This document shows, piece by piece, positions 1-8,230 of a stretch of DNA of 11,326 nt. The stretch covers positions 1-11,326 of the forward strand of contig JAZFYD010000126.1 in assembly GCA_036443405.1 (NCBI GenBank), given 5' to 3'. The notes beneath the pieces were generated by a model that worked only from the letters and a program-made list of their open reading frames with translations, ran no database searches and was not told where the DNA came from. Positions within the stretch are counted from its first letter, which is position 1. The number at the start of each line of letters is the position of its first letter. The DNA comes from JAZFYD01 sp036443405. Its GTDB lineage: Bacteria > Planctomycetota > PLA2. Position numbers and translations under genes: made by a program.

Positions 1-3000
1 GCGCCGTAGCTGAACCTCACGAAGTAGGTGCCCCCCGCCACGACCTCCGCCACCCGCGAGCCGGGCTGGCTGCCCTTGATCGAGATGGAGATCGACAGGT
101 CGCCGTGATCGTTGCGCCGCACGCTCCCCTCGCCGGACAGTTCGGGACGCTCATACACGAGCGACACGGAAAACGGGAGCGACGCCATCCCCTCCGCATC
201 GGGGACCTCTTTGTAACTCTTGCGTTTTTCGAATACGACGAGTTCGCCGTCCACGCGAATCGTCCCGGCCGTGTAGCGCGGCATCGGGATGGGGATCGCC
301 AACACTCCGTCCGGAATCACAGTGTCTTTGGCAGCGCCCGGCCTCGAGTGATCGCGCGTCGGCGTTCCGTGAGTCGCCTGCTCGAAATTCGGAATGCCAC
401 CGCTGGTTTTCATCCGGTAGTGGATTCCGAGCGGGTAGCCCCGTTCCGACTTCGGCGAGTTGGGCCACGAGACCCAGACATACGGCACCGCGTTCTTGAA
501 CAGTTTGGACCCGGCCAGTCGTTCGGGCTTCAGGTTCTTCGAACTCGGCGCCTCCCAGACGTACTCGGACCGTTGGAGCGGCGTGGAATTTTTCAGGTCC
601 CGGGTGACGCGCACCATGACCTTCGCCGCGGTGACCTCGCGTTCGGGCTCGGGCTCCGGTTCTTCCTCCTCCTCGACGTCGTCGCCGACGCGCACGTCGA
701 GAACGATCTGATCCAAGAGGATGCCGCGTTCCGTTGCCTTGGTCGCGATGCCCGGGAGGTGGCGCACGGTGGACGGGAGCGCCTTGGACAGATCCGCCAT
801 CGTTTCGGAGAACGCCGACACGAGTGGCACGGTCTCGTCCTCGCCGATGCGTCCCGCCGCGATCTTGAGCGCTTCGCGGTTGCGCTTCAGGATCGGAATG
901 CCGTCGACCTCGCCGGACGCGGCAGCGGCCAACGCCTCCTCTTTGGTCAACTCCTGCAGTTGCGTGTGATGCGGCCCCGGGTAGATGCGCGGGTCGCACT
1001 GGATGCGCGCGCTCAGGTAGCTCTCGACAATCGGTTTCTTGTTTTCGTCCTCGCCCTTGTGGATGCGGTAGACCGTCGCCTTGACGCGCGGTGCGTTGCG
1101 GCGGACCGCGGCGATGCGCATCGCGGTCAGCCACTCCTCCCGGTCCTCCGCCGTCGGCAGCTCGTCCAGCCCCTCGACGAACCGCCCCGCGGCCTCGGCC
1201 TCGTAGGCGTCCAGGCGCTTTTGCAGCCGGATCTCGTTCTGCTTCGCGCGCCGCTCCTCCATGCCCCGAAACGCCTCCCACAACCGCTTGCTGCGCAGGT
1301 AATCCGCGGTGACGCGATCCTTGAGCGCCTGCACCGGCAGGTCTTCAACGGTGTCCCCCTCGGACAGCACGTCGATGCGGACGAGTTCCGCGACCATACG
1401 TTTGCCGTACGCGTGGATCCAATCGTCCACGAAGGTGTCTGGGTTGGGCGTCGAGAGATTGCCGCGCTCGTCTTTCAGCCGCACAGCGCGCTCTTTCAAC
1501 GCGGGGTAGAGGCTGTCGCGCCGCAGTTTCAAAAGCAGCTCGGGCACACCCTGGCGCCGCTCGCGCTGGCTCAGCCCCTTCGAATCCGCGCTCGCTCCCG
1601 TCGCGTGGCTCAGATAACGCAGCGCGCGCTCGTACCGGTCCTTTTGGAAGAGGAGCTCATCGAGCTCGGACGCCTTTTTCAGCATCGCCTCGGCGTCGAA
1701 GGAGTCTTCGATCTCCTTCATCAGCTTCTCGATGCGCGGGTTGTCGGTCTTCGGATCGTGGTTCGCGCGAAAATCGATCATGCCCATCGGCGAGTAACTG
1801 ACGATCGGCGGCATGCCGGCGAGCAGCGACGCGTGCACGCGCTTTTGCACCTTCTGCGCGCCCCACTCGGAGAAGTACCCGCCTGCCCAGGAACCGTCGC
1901 GGAACGCTTCAAACGCCTGCTTCTTCGCGGTCAGGTTGCGCACCTTCGGTTCCAACTCCTCCATGAGCGGCCCGTCCTTCGCCGCGATCGCCCGGTCGAG
2001 CCGGGTGCGGAACACCTTGAGCAGGTGCGCGTCGTTTTCGGTGAACTGCGGCGGCGGGTTGTCATACACGCGCGTCGCGGGACCGACGAAGCCGCGGTAA
2101 CACGCGTCCACGAGGTTGTTCTCCGCGTGCTGTACGTACTCCGAGTCGTAGATCGCATATCCCGAGTCGCCGATGCTGTAGATGAGGAGTCCGACGCCGA
2201 AGATGGGGAACTGGATGGCGCCCGCCATCAGCACGAGCCCCTGCACCCCGCCCTTGGTGGCGGCGTAGAGTTGCCCGCCGATCGGGACGGCCATGATGAT
2301 CTCGTCGACGGTGACGGCCCGCACCGCTTCCATGTCGCCCTTGGACGTCACGTACACACGCACGATGCGGGCGAGCGCGTCGATGCTCCCGGGATCCCAC
2401 ACCATGTGGCGGGCAAACCGCGCGGGACTCCACGTGAGTTTCTTGCCGCGCAGGAACCCGTTGACGACCTTGGCCTCCGCCACGTTGTTGAAACCGAGTT
2501 GCGTGAGCACGCGCGCCTGCACGCGTTTGTTGAGATCCGGAAGGCTCTTTTTCAACTCCGCGGCGTACGCGCGGCGGCCGGCCTTGCTCAGGTCGAAGTC
2601 CGGCTTGAGCTTCTTCAGGTACCAATCGCGCACCTCCGGTTCGACGATCAACGCCGCGAACCCCGGTGCGCGGCCGGCCACCCACAGCGTCGCGAGCTCG
2701 CGGAAGCTCACGCCGTCGAGTTGGTTGAAGACGCGGTGCATCAGCTTGCCGCTCTTCCACATGCCGAGGTCGTAGACCGCGTAAAGCAGCGTCAGCCGCG
2801 CCTCCGTGCGCACGTTTTGGCGGATCTTGGCGCGCGCTTTCTTCAACGCCGCGGCGCGCTTTTTCGGGTCCTTCGGCAGCGTCGCCTCCGGGATGCCCTT
2901 CATGAGGTGCTCGTAGCCCTCGATGAAGAGCGGGTCCTTGAAACGGCCGTCGCGCGCGATGCGGAACGCCTCGACGGAGCTCTTGTAGACCGACTCCATG

Positions 3001-4451
3001 CAAAACTCGCTGGCGAGTTGGCGGTGTTTTCGTTTCGCCGCGTTGATCTGCGACTTGGTGGGTTCGCCCTTGATCTTGTCGCCGAAGATGTCGCGCGCGA
3101 GGGAGTCGAACACCGCGGCGTCGCGGCCCGCCGGCGTCGGCGGCGCGCCCCGCGGGAAGACCTTCGGCACGTCGCCCTTGTGCAGGAGGCGCAGTTTCGC
3201 GGAGATGTCGAGAGCCAGGCGGTGCTGCTGCCGCTTGGTGGCATCGGGGAACATCGAGTCGATGATCCCCTTGTTGTGTTTCTCCCGCGCGTCGGCGTCC
3301 AACGTCATGTACTCGCGTTTGTTGCGCCAGTTCTTCTCCTTCATCTTCAGGATGAAGCCGCAGTCGTCCCACACGCGCAGGTGGTACTTCGTCTCGAACT
3401 TCGCCTTGCGCATGTACTTGACGAGCTCGAGGTAGTTGGCAACCGCGGCCCCGAACGCGTGCGCCGGGCGCAGCTCCGGTGTGATGCCGAACATGTGGCG
3501 CTGCGCTTCGGCGGCGTCAAATGGGAGCTTCTCCACCCCGCCCTTACCGTCGGGCGAATAGACCTGGAAGGAGCGTTTGTTCAAGTTGAGGATCGCCTGC
3601 AGTGCGCGTGCCTGCATCTGCTGCACCACGGCGCCCGCGTAGGTGTAGGCGCCGGGTGTGCGGCGCAGCGCCGTCGTCGTCTGCACGAACTTGGTTTCGA
3701 AGTTCAGCCAGATGTCGCGCGGGTCGGGGAAGCGGTTGCGGCCGTCGATGGACGCGATGTCGAGCGCGTTCAAGTTCAACGTCGGGTGCGTCTTGTTCCA
3801 GAGTTCGTTGAACAACCGGATGAACTCGGCGTCGGCGCCCAGATCGCGCACCCACTGCCCCTGCGGGCCCCGCTTGAACAGATAGAACGTCTGGTCGAGG
3901 TCGCTCTTCATGCCGCTGTCGGGATTGCCCGAATCCGACCGCGCGACGCGCCACTGTCCTTTCTTGGACTTGAGGATCGCTTCGATCTTCTGTTCGATCC
4001 AGAGCTCGCGCTTGCGAGCCATCTGCTGGCTGTGGCTCTCGTGGATCTTGAGGACCTTCAGGCCCTTCGGATCCTTCAGGTTCTCCGGCTCGAGCCCTTT
4101 GTCCACCAGCAGCGCGATCGTCTTGAACGCCTTGCCGTCGCCGCCGGCGGCCTCGTACATGTTGCGCATGACGCTGTCCGGAATCTTTGCGTCCGGACCG
4201 CCGCCCCACTCGTTGTAGACCCGCAGCGCTTTCTCGGCGCTTCCGCCCTTCTTGACCGTGACGATCTCGGGGCTCGGCTTGCGCAGCAGCCGGCGCGCGC
4301 GGATGTACGCGCTGCGCTGCTCGAGGAGTTCGTTCCCGGACTCCTCGTCAGCCGGTTCCTGTGCGCGCGACACCGGCAGCGGCGACAGACACAGACACGC
4401 ACCGAGCCACACCCAAATCAGCCACGGGACGCTTCGACGCTTCGTGTTCAT
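1..4451 (-). CDS. Very large exported/membrane protein of unknown function (3' end beyond the window)
   Basis: The frame is open without a stop from an ATG at 4451 to the left edge, giving 1483 codons. I do not recognise the family. The N-terminus looks like a signal sequence: a basic start, then a Trp/Leu-rich stretch at residues 9-22. It could be cut after Ala30 (VSRA-Q), or Cys19 in LGAC could be a lipobox. Residues 35-700 are charged and mostly helical in character. Residues 716-762 form a glycine-rich hydrophobic region, the strongest membrane segment being about 744-761. Residues 800-1240 are again charged and helical. An acidic Glu/Pro linker (1260-1270) leads into a beta-rich region with alternating hydrophobic residues that continues to the edge. 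The start faces the FHA gene across 38 bases, so the two may share regulation. No Shine-Dalgarno is visible. That this frame is the coding one is supported by export signal, linker and sensible composition; function is unknown. Confidence 0.85.
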   Translation of the reverse strand, partial: MNTKRRSVPWLIWVWLGACLCLSPLPVSRAQEPADEESGNELLEQRSAYIRARRLLRKPSPEIVTVKKGGSAEKALRVYNEWGGGPDAKIPDSVMRNMYEAAGGDGKAFKTIALLVDKGLEPENLKDPKGLKVLKIHESHSQQMARKRELWIEQKIEAILKSKKGQWRVARSDSGNPDSGMKSDLDQTFYLFKRGPQGQWVRDLGADAEFIRLFNELWNKTHPTLNLNALDIASIDGRNRFPDPRDIWLNFETKFVQTTTALRRTPGAYTYAGAVVQQMQARALQAILNLNKRSFQVYSPDGKGGVEKLPFDAAEAQRHMFGITPELRPAHAFGAAVANYLELVKYMRKAKFETKYHLRVWDDCGFILKMKEKNWRNKREYMTLDADAREKHNKGIIDSMFPDATKRQQHRLALDISAKLRLLHKGDVPKVFPRGAPPTPAGRDAAVFDSLARDIFGDKIKGEPTKSQINAAKRKHRQLASEFCMESVYKSSVEAFRIARDGRFKDPLFIEGYEHLMKGIPEATLPKDPKKRAAALKKARAKIRQNVRTEARLTLLYAVYDLGMWKSGKLMHRVFNQLDGVSFRELATLWVAGRAPGFAALIVEPEVRDWYLKKLKPDFDLSKAGRRAYAAELKKSLPDLNKRVQARVLTQLGFNNVAEAKVVNGFLRGKKLTWSPARFARHMVWDPGSIDALARIVRVYVTSKGDMEAVRAVTVDEIIMAVPIGGQLYAATKGGVQGLVLMAGAIQFPIFGVGLLIYSIGDSGYAIYDSEYVQHAENNLVDACYRGFVGPATRVYDNPPPQFTENDAHLLKVFRTRLDRAIAAKDGPLMEELEPKVRNLTAKKQAFEAFRDGSWAGGYFSEWGAQKVQKRVHASLLAGMPPIVSYSPMGMIDFRANHDPKTDNPRIEKLMKEIEDSFDAEAMLKKASELDELLFQKDRYERALRYLSHATGASADSKGLSQRERRQGVPELLLKLRRDSLYPALKERAVRLKDERGNLSTPNPDTFVDDWIHAYGKRMVAELVRIDVLSEGDTVEDLPVQALKDRVTADYLRSKRLWEAFRGMEERRAKQNEIRLQKRLDAYEAEAAGRFVEGLDELPTAEDREEWLTAMRIAAVRRNAPRVKATVYRIHKGEDENKKPIVESYLSARIQCDPRIYPGPHHTQLQELTKEEALAAAASGEVDGIPILKRNREALKIAAGRIGEDETVPLVSAFSETMADLSKALPSTVRHLPGIATKATERGILLDQIVLDVRVGDDVEEEEEPEPEPEREVTAAKVMVRVTRDLKNSTPLQRSEYVWEAPSSKNLKPERLAGSKLFKNAVPYVWVSWPNSPKSERGYPLGIHYRMKTSGGIPNFEQATHGTPTRDHSRPGAAKDTVIPDGVLAIPIPMPRYTAGTIRVDGELVVFEKRKSYKEVPDAEGMASLPFSVSLVYERPELSGEGSVRRNDHGDLSISISIKGSQPGSRVAEVVAGGTYFVRFSYG

Positions 4452-4473
4452 CGCGTTTCGACAGTGGCCACTG

Positions 4474-4479
4474 AGTATA
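4474..4479 (-). promoter_or_regulatory. Candidate -10 box (TATACT) for the large minus-strand gene
   Basis: Read on the minus strand, 4479-4474 is TATACT, five of six matches to the sigma-70 -10 consensus, with 22 bases to the ATG at 4451. Transcription would start about 16 bases before the ATG. No good -35 lies at the usual spacing; a TTGATG at 4504-4509 is 24 bases away, too far. It overlaps the -10 box of the divergent FHA gene. Confidence 0.35.
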
Positions 4480-4481
4480 AT
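4476..4481 (+). promoter_or_regulatory. Perfect -10 box (TATAAT) for the FHA operon, probably leaderless
   Basis: An exact TATAAT in GC-rich surroundings ends eight bases before the GTG start at 4490. The expected transcription start falls about 4488-4490, so the message would have little or no leader. No recognisable -35 sits 16-18 bases upstream. This site also supports the GTG at 4490 over the internal ATG at 4535. Confidence 0.5.
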
Positions 4482-4489
4482 CCGCCAGC

Positions 4490-5344
4490 GTGGCCAGGAC
4501 CTTCATCAAGTTGCGTTGCAAAGAGGCCACCGGCATGGAGGGCCGCGTTCTCAAACTCGTCGGCCGAAACTTCCTGCTGGGGCGCGGAAGTGACTGCGCG
4601 ATTCGCATCGAGTCGGACATCTGCTCGCGAGAACACGCGCGCGTTCGGTTTCAAAACGGCGGTTGGCTCGTGCAGGACATCGAGAGCAGCAACGGCACCC
4701 TCCTGAATGACCAACCGATTCTGATGGCGCCGCTGCAAAAGGGCGATCACATTCAGCTGGGCGAAATGGGGCCGCGGCTGAAAGTGATCGATCTCGGTTT
4801 GATGGACGTCGAGGAGCCCGACGAGGATCTCGAAAAAACGCGGCTTGTCCGGCCGCCGAAACTCGAGCTTGTGCAAACGGATCCAAAGCCGGCGCCGGCG
4901 CCCGCGCCCAAGGCGGTTCCAAAATCCAGTGCCGAGAAACCCGCGGCGCCGCGCAAGAAACAACCGGCGCCCGCCCCGCAACAACGAGCGACTCCGCCGC
5001 CCGCGGTCGCGCCGGCTCCGGTCGTCGAGACGCCCGCAGCGCGTGCCGGATTCCCCTGGCTGGCCGCGTTCGGAATGGCGTTCGGTGCGGCCACGGGACT
5101 CGCGGTCTGGGGCGAGCGGTTCCCGTATGACAGGGTCGCGGCGCCGGTTCTGTTCGGCGTCCGAAAACTGATCGAATGGCAACCCGTGTGGACGCTCCCG
5201 CGACTCGGCTGGGTCGTGCTCGTGGGTGCCGCGCTTTATGGAACGCTTGTCGGGCTCGCGTTGCGTCGCCCCATCCGCCGATTCCCGTTGCTCCTCTCGC
5301 TGGCCCTGGCGCACGTTGCGATCGTGTTTTGGGTGGAACGATGA
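4490..5344 (+). CDS. FHA-domain protein with three C-terminal membrane helices
   Basis: The protein has 284 residues. Residues 5-100 form a forkhead-associated domain, a phosphothreonine-binding module, with all hallmark residues: Gly31-Arg32, Ser46-Arg47 with His49, and Asn68-Gly69. A flexible Pro/Ala/Lys-rich linker covers about 131-185. Three hydrophobic helices follow (about 189-207, 238-257, 265-282), so the FHA domain should face the cytoplasm. I chose GTG 4490 because it gives the complete first beta strand of the domain and is paired with a TATAAT box. An internal ATG at 4535 has a fair Shine-Dalgarno (AAGAGG, 8 bases away) but would remove that strand. The stop overlaps the next start (ATGA), so the two genes are probably translationally coupled. 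The likely role, by family, is to recruit a Thr-phosphorylated protein to the membrane; the partner kinase is not in this window. Confidence 0.93.
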   Translation: MARTFIKLRCKEATGMEGRVLKLVGRNFLLGRGSDCAIRIESDICSREHARVRFQNGGWLVQDIESSNGTLLNDQPILMAPLQKGDHIQLGEMGPRLKVIDLGLMDVEEPDEDLEKTRLVRPPKLELVQTDPKPAPAPAPKAVPKSSAEKPAAPRKKQPAPAPQQRATPPPAVAPAPVVETPAARAGFPWLAAFGMAFGAATGLAVWGERFPYDRVAAPVLFGVRKLIEWQPVWTLPRLGWVVLVGAALYGTLVGLALRRPIRRFPLLLSLALAHVAIVFWVER

Positions 5345-6153
5345 ACTGGCCCGGCGCAACGTTCTTTCTGCTCGCAGCCGGAGCGGCGGGTGTGGTTTTG
5401 GGCACGGACCGGTTTCCCCCGCCCGAGAACCACCTGACTGCCATGCTTGTTACCGTCGAAGACATCGAGGGCTTGCGACAGCGGGAAGAGACGGTGCCCC
5501 CCGATGCCGAACGCTCCGAACCCGTGATCCTGGAGGAAGCCGAACTCGAGGATCCGGGGCTCGACGAGGAGGAAACACCCGCGGCGCGCACGCGGGAGGA
5601 GCTGTTGAGAGATCTGACCGAGCGCGTCACGGAGTTCGAGCGCGCGATCGCCCGCGCGGCGGACGCGGACGCGGCACTCGACGGATCGGCGGCGGCGGTT
5701 GCGGCGCTGTCCGCGCGGACCGAACAGTTGTCGAACAGCGCCAACGCCCTGGCGGCGAACCAAGAGCGGACGCCGGAAGAAATCCAGGCGCTGGAAACAA
5801 CGCGTCGGGTGCTCGAGCGCGATGTGGATATCCGACTGCGCATGATGGGCGCGGTTGGTGATTCGGCGGGCGCCGCTTCGTCGGGGCACTCGTCCGAGAT
5901 CGCGCGCGCTGCGATCGACATTAGGGCCGAGATCGCGAAGTTGCGCGATCCAAACGACCTGCCCACCAACGATTCGGCCCAACTCACGTCTCTCGCCGAG
6001 CGCGTCGACGCGGCCGTCAAGCGGGACAGGGAGCATCGCAACACACGGGCCGGCGGTTCGGCGGCCCCACCGGCCGAGGCCACGGCGGACTTGCGCAAGC
6101 GGCTGGACCAAGTCGAATCCCTGTTGGGCAAACTGCTGGAGAGACACCGTTGA
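5341..6153 (+). CDS. Membrane-anchored coiled-coil protein of unknown function
   Basis: This 270-residue protein starts at an ATG that overlaps the FHA gene stop by four bases. Residues 6-22 form a single hydrophobic N-terminal helix, most likely an uncleaved anchor. The rest is soluble, acidic and rich in Ala, Glu and Arg. Residues 35-80 are notably acidic; about 82-165 and 185-232 have heptad-like spacing typical of coiled coils; an Ala/Gly/Pro spacer (238-248) precedes a short amphipathic helix (249-268) with Leu at regular intervals. There are no cysteines and no recognisable enzyme motif. The frame is open further upstream, but those starts lie inside the FHA gene and would spoil the membrane helix. 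A scaffolding or assembly role alongside its operon neighbours is inference from the coiled coil and the gene order. I do not recognise a family. Confidence 0.88.
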   Translation: MNWPGATFFLLAAGAAGVVLGTDRFPPPENHLTAMLVTVEDIEGLRQREETVPPDAERSEPVILEEAELEDPGLDEEETPAARTREELLRDLTERVTEFERAIARAADADAALDGSAAAVAALSARTEQLSNSANALAANQERTPEEIQALETTRRVLERDVDIRLRMMGAVGDSAGAASSGHSSEIARAAIDIRAEIAKLRDPNDLPTNDSAQLTSLAERVDAAVKRDREHRNTRAGGSAAPPAEATADLRKRLDQVESLLGKLLERHR

Positions 6154-6162
6154 AACAGCCGG

Positions 6163-6168
6163 TAGAAT
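6163..6168 (+). promoter_or_regulatory. Candidate internal -10 box (TAGAAT) before the beta-sandwich gene
   Basis: TAGAAT matches the -10 consensus at five of six positions. It lies in the 25-base gap after the coiled-coil gene, seven bases before a GTG at 6176 and ten before the ATG at 6179. No -35 is evident at normal spacing. It could give a leaderless internal transcript for the third gene. Confidence 0.35.
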
Positions 6169-6178
6169 CGCGCTCGTG

Positions 6179-8182
6179 ATGAGGGTCTTGATTCTGTGTG
6201 CCGCGACGCTTGCGGCGGGCTTTCTCGCGGGCACCCTCTATGCCCCGGAGCAGGACCTGCGTCCGCTTCGATCCGGCGACGGTTCCGAGACCCGGCGCAA
6301 CTTCAATAACGTGCGGCGGGATGAAACCCGCGACGGCGCGGCGGCCGCGGGCACGGCCAACGGCTCGACGACCCTCGGCGCCGCGGCGCTGGCCGACGTC
6401 CGCGCCCTCGCCAGGGAAGCCAGTGAGGCGCTTGCGCAGATCCAGACCGGAGAAACCGGCGCCGCCCTCGATAACGCCGACGGAGAGATCACCGGCACCG
6501 TCGTCGATCCTTCGGGCGAACCCGTCGCCGGCGTGATCATCACCGCGATCCCCGATACGCGACCCGTTGATCTCTACGCCAACGCGCGCAAGTCGCGCGA
6601 GACGCCGCACAACAATCGCGCGCTCGGCCAGGTCGCGCAGGAGGCGATTCAAAACGAACTCTGGCGCCGCCTCGCGCGTCGCACCGCCGATTCGGGCGAG
6701 AACGGCCGCTACAGGATCGAAGGCCTCATCGACTCCAATCACACCGTCACCGCATACCACCCGGATTTCCAGGTGAAGCCTCTCAACCAGCGCGGCCGCG
6801 TGCGCCCCGACGCCGCGGTCGAGTTCGTCGCAACGCCGGTTGCGGAAACCCGCGTCGAGGTTCTGCTCCCCGACGGAACACCGGCCGAAAACGCGACGCT
6901 GCGCTGGCAAGGCGCGCACGGTAAAGGTCGCGAGAACTGGCTGCCGACCGCGCGCACGGTGCGCCTGCCCGTCGGGCGCTGCAAGGTGAAAGCGCAGGTG
7001 TGGTTGCCGGAACCGCTCGAGTCCAAAGAGATCGAGTGGGACGTTGTCGCGAGAGACAGCGCCGCGGGAGACGACGGCGCTGGGGAGGACGGTGGCCGCA
7101 CCCTCGTGCTCCAACTGATTGCGCGCAAGGTGCTCACTGCGATCCTGAAACTGCCGGCGGAATTCGCGGCGCCGCGCTCCGTCGAGTACCGCATGCGCTC
7201 CGTCGCCGAGGGCGACGTCGATCCGATGTCGTTGCTCAAAGACCAGTCCAACCGCCACGCCTATTCGCCCACTCCCAGTCGCGCGTACTGGTACGACCTC
7301 GAACCGGGACGTTACCTCGTCGCGGCGTTTCTGAACAAGCGACGCCTGATCGCGCACGCGGTGGCGGAGGTCGGCGAAGGTTCGTCCGAGGTCGAGCTTC
7401 CGGTCGAGGAGCCGAGTCCCGGCACCTACGTCAAAGCAAAGCTCATCGGGCCCGACGGCGGCCCTGTCCCCGGCAATGTCTCGTTCCGCGTCGTGACGGA
7501 ACCCGATGGCCGTGCGCGCACCCACCGCGTCGACGCGATGCAACAGGGCGACACGTGGCTCGTCCTGTTGGACGGCGTCCCGAGTTCCATCGCGAAGAAA
7601 TCGCCGGATGCGGTCCTGCGCGTCGGCACGCGAGACTTCGGCGGCGCGACGAAGAACTTCCGTCTCCGCGGCGGCAACCTCGTGACGTTCCGGTTCGACA
7701 AACCCGCCAAGCTCGAGGTGAAACTCGACGGCTATGTCGGCAGCGGCGTCGAGGGCAGCTTGTACGTCGCGCTGCGCAGCAAGCTCGGCGCGGACGGCTG
7801 GAGGCTCGTCTCCCCGGACGGCACCTGCACCCTGGGCAACGTGCAACCGGGCACCTACGACCTCTATCTCTACGTGCGCAAGGACAACCGCAACTACCCG
7901 ATCCTGCGCCGCAACCTCGGCTTGCGGCCCGGCGCCGACAAAATTTCCGTCACGATGCCGCGCCTGCATACCCTCAAAGCGCGCTGGACAGGCAAGGGGC
8001 GCGCATCCCGCGCGATCCTGCGTTCCAGCGATCCGACGCTGGGCAGCCTGCGCCGCGACGGGCGGCTCAGCAACAAGGTCGTGACGTTCGACGGCCTTGC
8101 GCAGGGCACCTACGTGATCGAGATCAACCGCAAGCGTCGCACCGTCCAGGTTCCGGGCGCTCCCGAAGTCACCGTGCGGTGA
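6179..8182 (+). CDS. Membrane-anchored multi-domain beta-sandwich protein with a carboxypeptidase-regulatory-like domain
   Basis: The protein has 667 residues. Residues 3-20 form a hydrophobic N-terminal anchor or signal. A low-complexity Gly/Ala/Thr stretch follows to about 100. Residues 103-218 resemble a carboxypeptidase-D regulatory-like domain: ITGTVVDPSGEPVAGV, then GRYRIEGL and a TVTAYHPDF strand. It carries an insertion of roughly 40 charged, helix-like residues (about 128-170) between the first strands and the GRYRIEGL strand. The rest looks like four or five further beta-sandwich modules, recognisable from recurring turns such as LEPGRYLV, VQPGTYDLYLY and LAQGTYVIEI. No catalytic residues are evident, so the modules probably bind or provide structure outside the cytoplasm. 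A GTG immediately before the ATG (6176) is an equally possible start. It is the third gene of the FHA unit and ends just before a strong hairpin. Confidence 0.9.
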   Translation: MRVLILCAATLAAGFLAGTLYAPEQDLRPLRSGDGSETRRNFNNVRRDETRDGAAAAGTANGSTTLGAAALADVRALAREASEALAQIQTGETGAALDNADGEITGTVVDPSGEPVAGVIITAIPDTRPVDLYANARKSRETPHNNRALGQVAQEAIQNELWRRLARRTADSGENGRYRIEGLIDSNHTVTAYHPDFQVKPLNQRGRVRPDAAVEFVATPVAETRVEVLLPDGTPAENATLRWQGAHGKGRENWLPTARTVRLPVGRCKVKAQVWLPEPLESKEIEWDVVARDSAAGDDGAGEDGGRTLVLQLIARKVLTAILKLPAEFAAPRSVEYRMRSVAEGDVDPMSLLKDQSNRHAYSPTPSRAYWYDLEPGRYLVAAFLNKRRLIAHAVAEVGEGSSEVELPVEEPSPGTYVKAKLIGPDGGPVPGNVSFRVVTEPDGRARTHRVDAMQQGDTWLVLLDGVPSSIAKKSPDAVLRVGTRDFGGATKNFRLRGGNLVTFRFDKPAKLEVKLDGYVGSGVEGSLYVALRSKLGADGWRLVSPDGTCTLGNVQPGTYDLYLYVRKDNRNYPILRRNLGLRPGADKISVTMPRLHTLKARWTGKGRASRAILRSSDPTLGSLRRDGRLSNKVVTFDGLAQGTYVIEINRKRRTVQVPGAPEVTVR

Positions 8183-8186
8183 TGCT

Positions 8187-8213
8187 GGCCCAACGCGGGA
8201 CCGCGTTGGGGCC
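8187..8213. terminator. GC-rich hairpin between convergent genes, probable two-way terminator
   Basis: Starting four bases after the plus-strand stop, CCCAACGC pairs perfectly with GCGTTGGG around a GGGACC loop. The stem continues as GGC/GCC with one bulged G. The hairpin lies in the 48-base gap between convergent genes and serves either direction. No T-run follows on either strand, so it is not a textbook intrinsic terminator. Confidence 0.6.
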
Positions 8214-8230
8214 GCACGCGCTCAGTTGTT

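Noticed and set aside
105..4706. A 1533-codon open frame on the plus strand.
   Set aside because: It is the codon-for-codon mirror of the giant minus-strand gene, staying open because TTA, CTA and TCA codons are rare in GC-rich genes. It has an Arg/His/Leu-rich composition with no domain, and it runs into the FHA gene in another frame.
4535..5344. Start of the FHA protein at the internal ATG with an AAGAGG Shine-Dalgarno.
   Set aside because: It would remove the first beta strand of the FHA domain (FIKLRCKEATG). The GTG at 4490 keeps it and has a TATAAT box at leaderless spacing. It remains a possible secondary start.
5176..6153. Longer version of the coiled-coil protein starting inside the FHA gene.
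   Set aside because: The extra residues are Arg/Ala-rich shadow sequence. The ATG at 5341 begins with a clean membrane helix and gives the typical ATGA overlap.
6017..7969. A 650-codon minus-strand open frame opposite the beta-sandwich gene.
   Set aside because: Its composition is Arg/Ala/Val/His-rich without domain patterns. The plus-strand frame shows a carboxypeptidase-regulatory-like domain and repeated beta turns.
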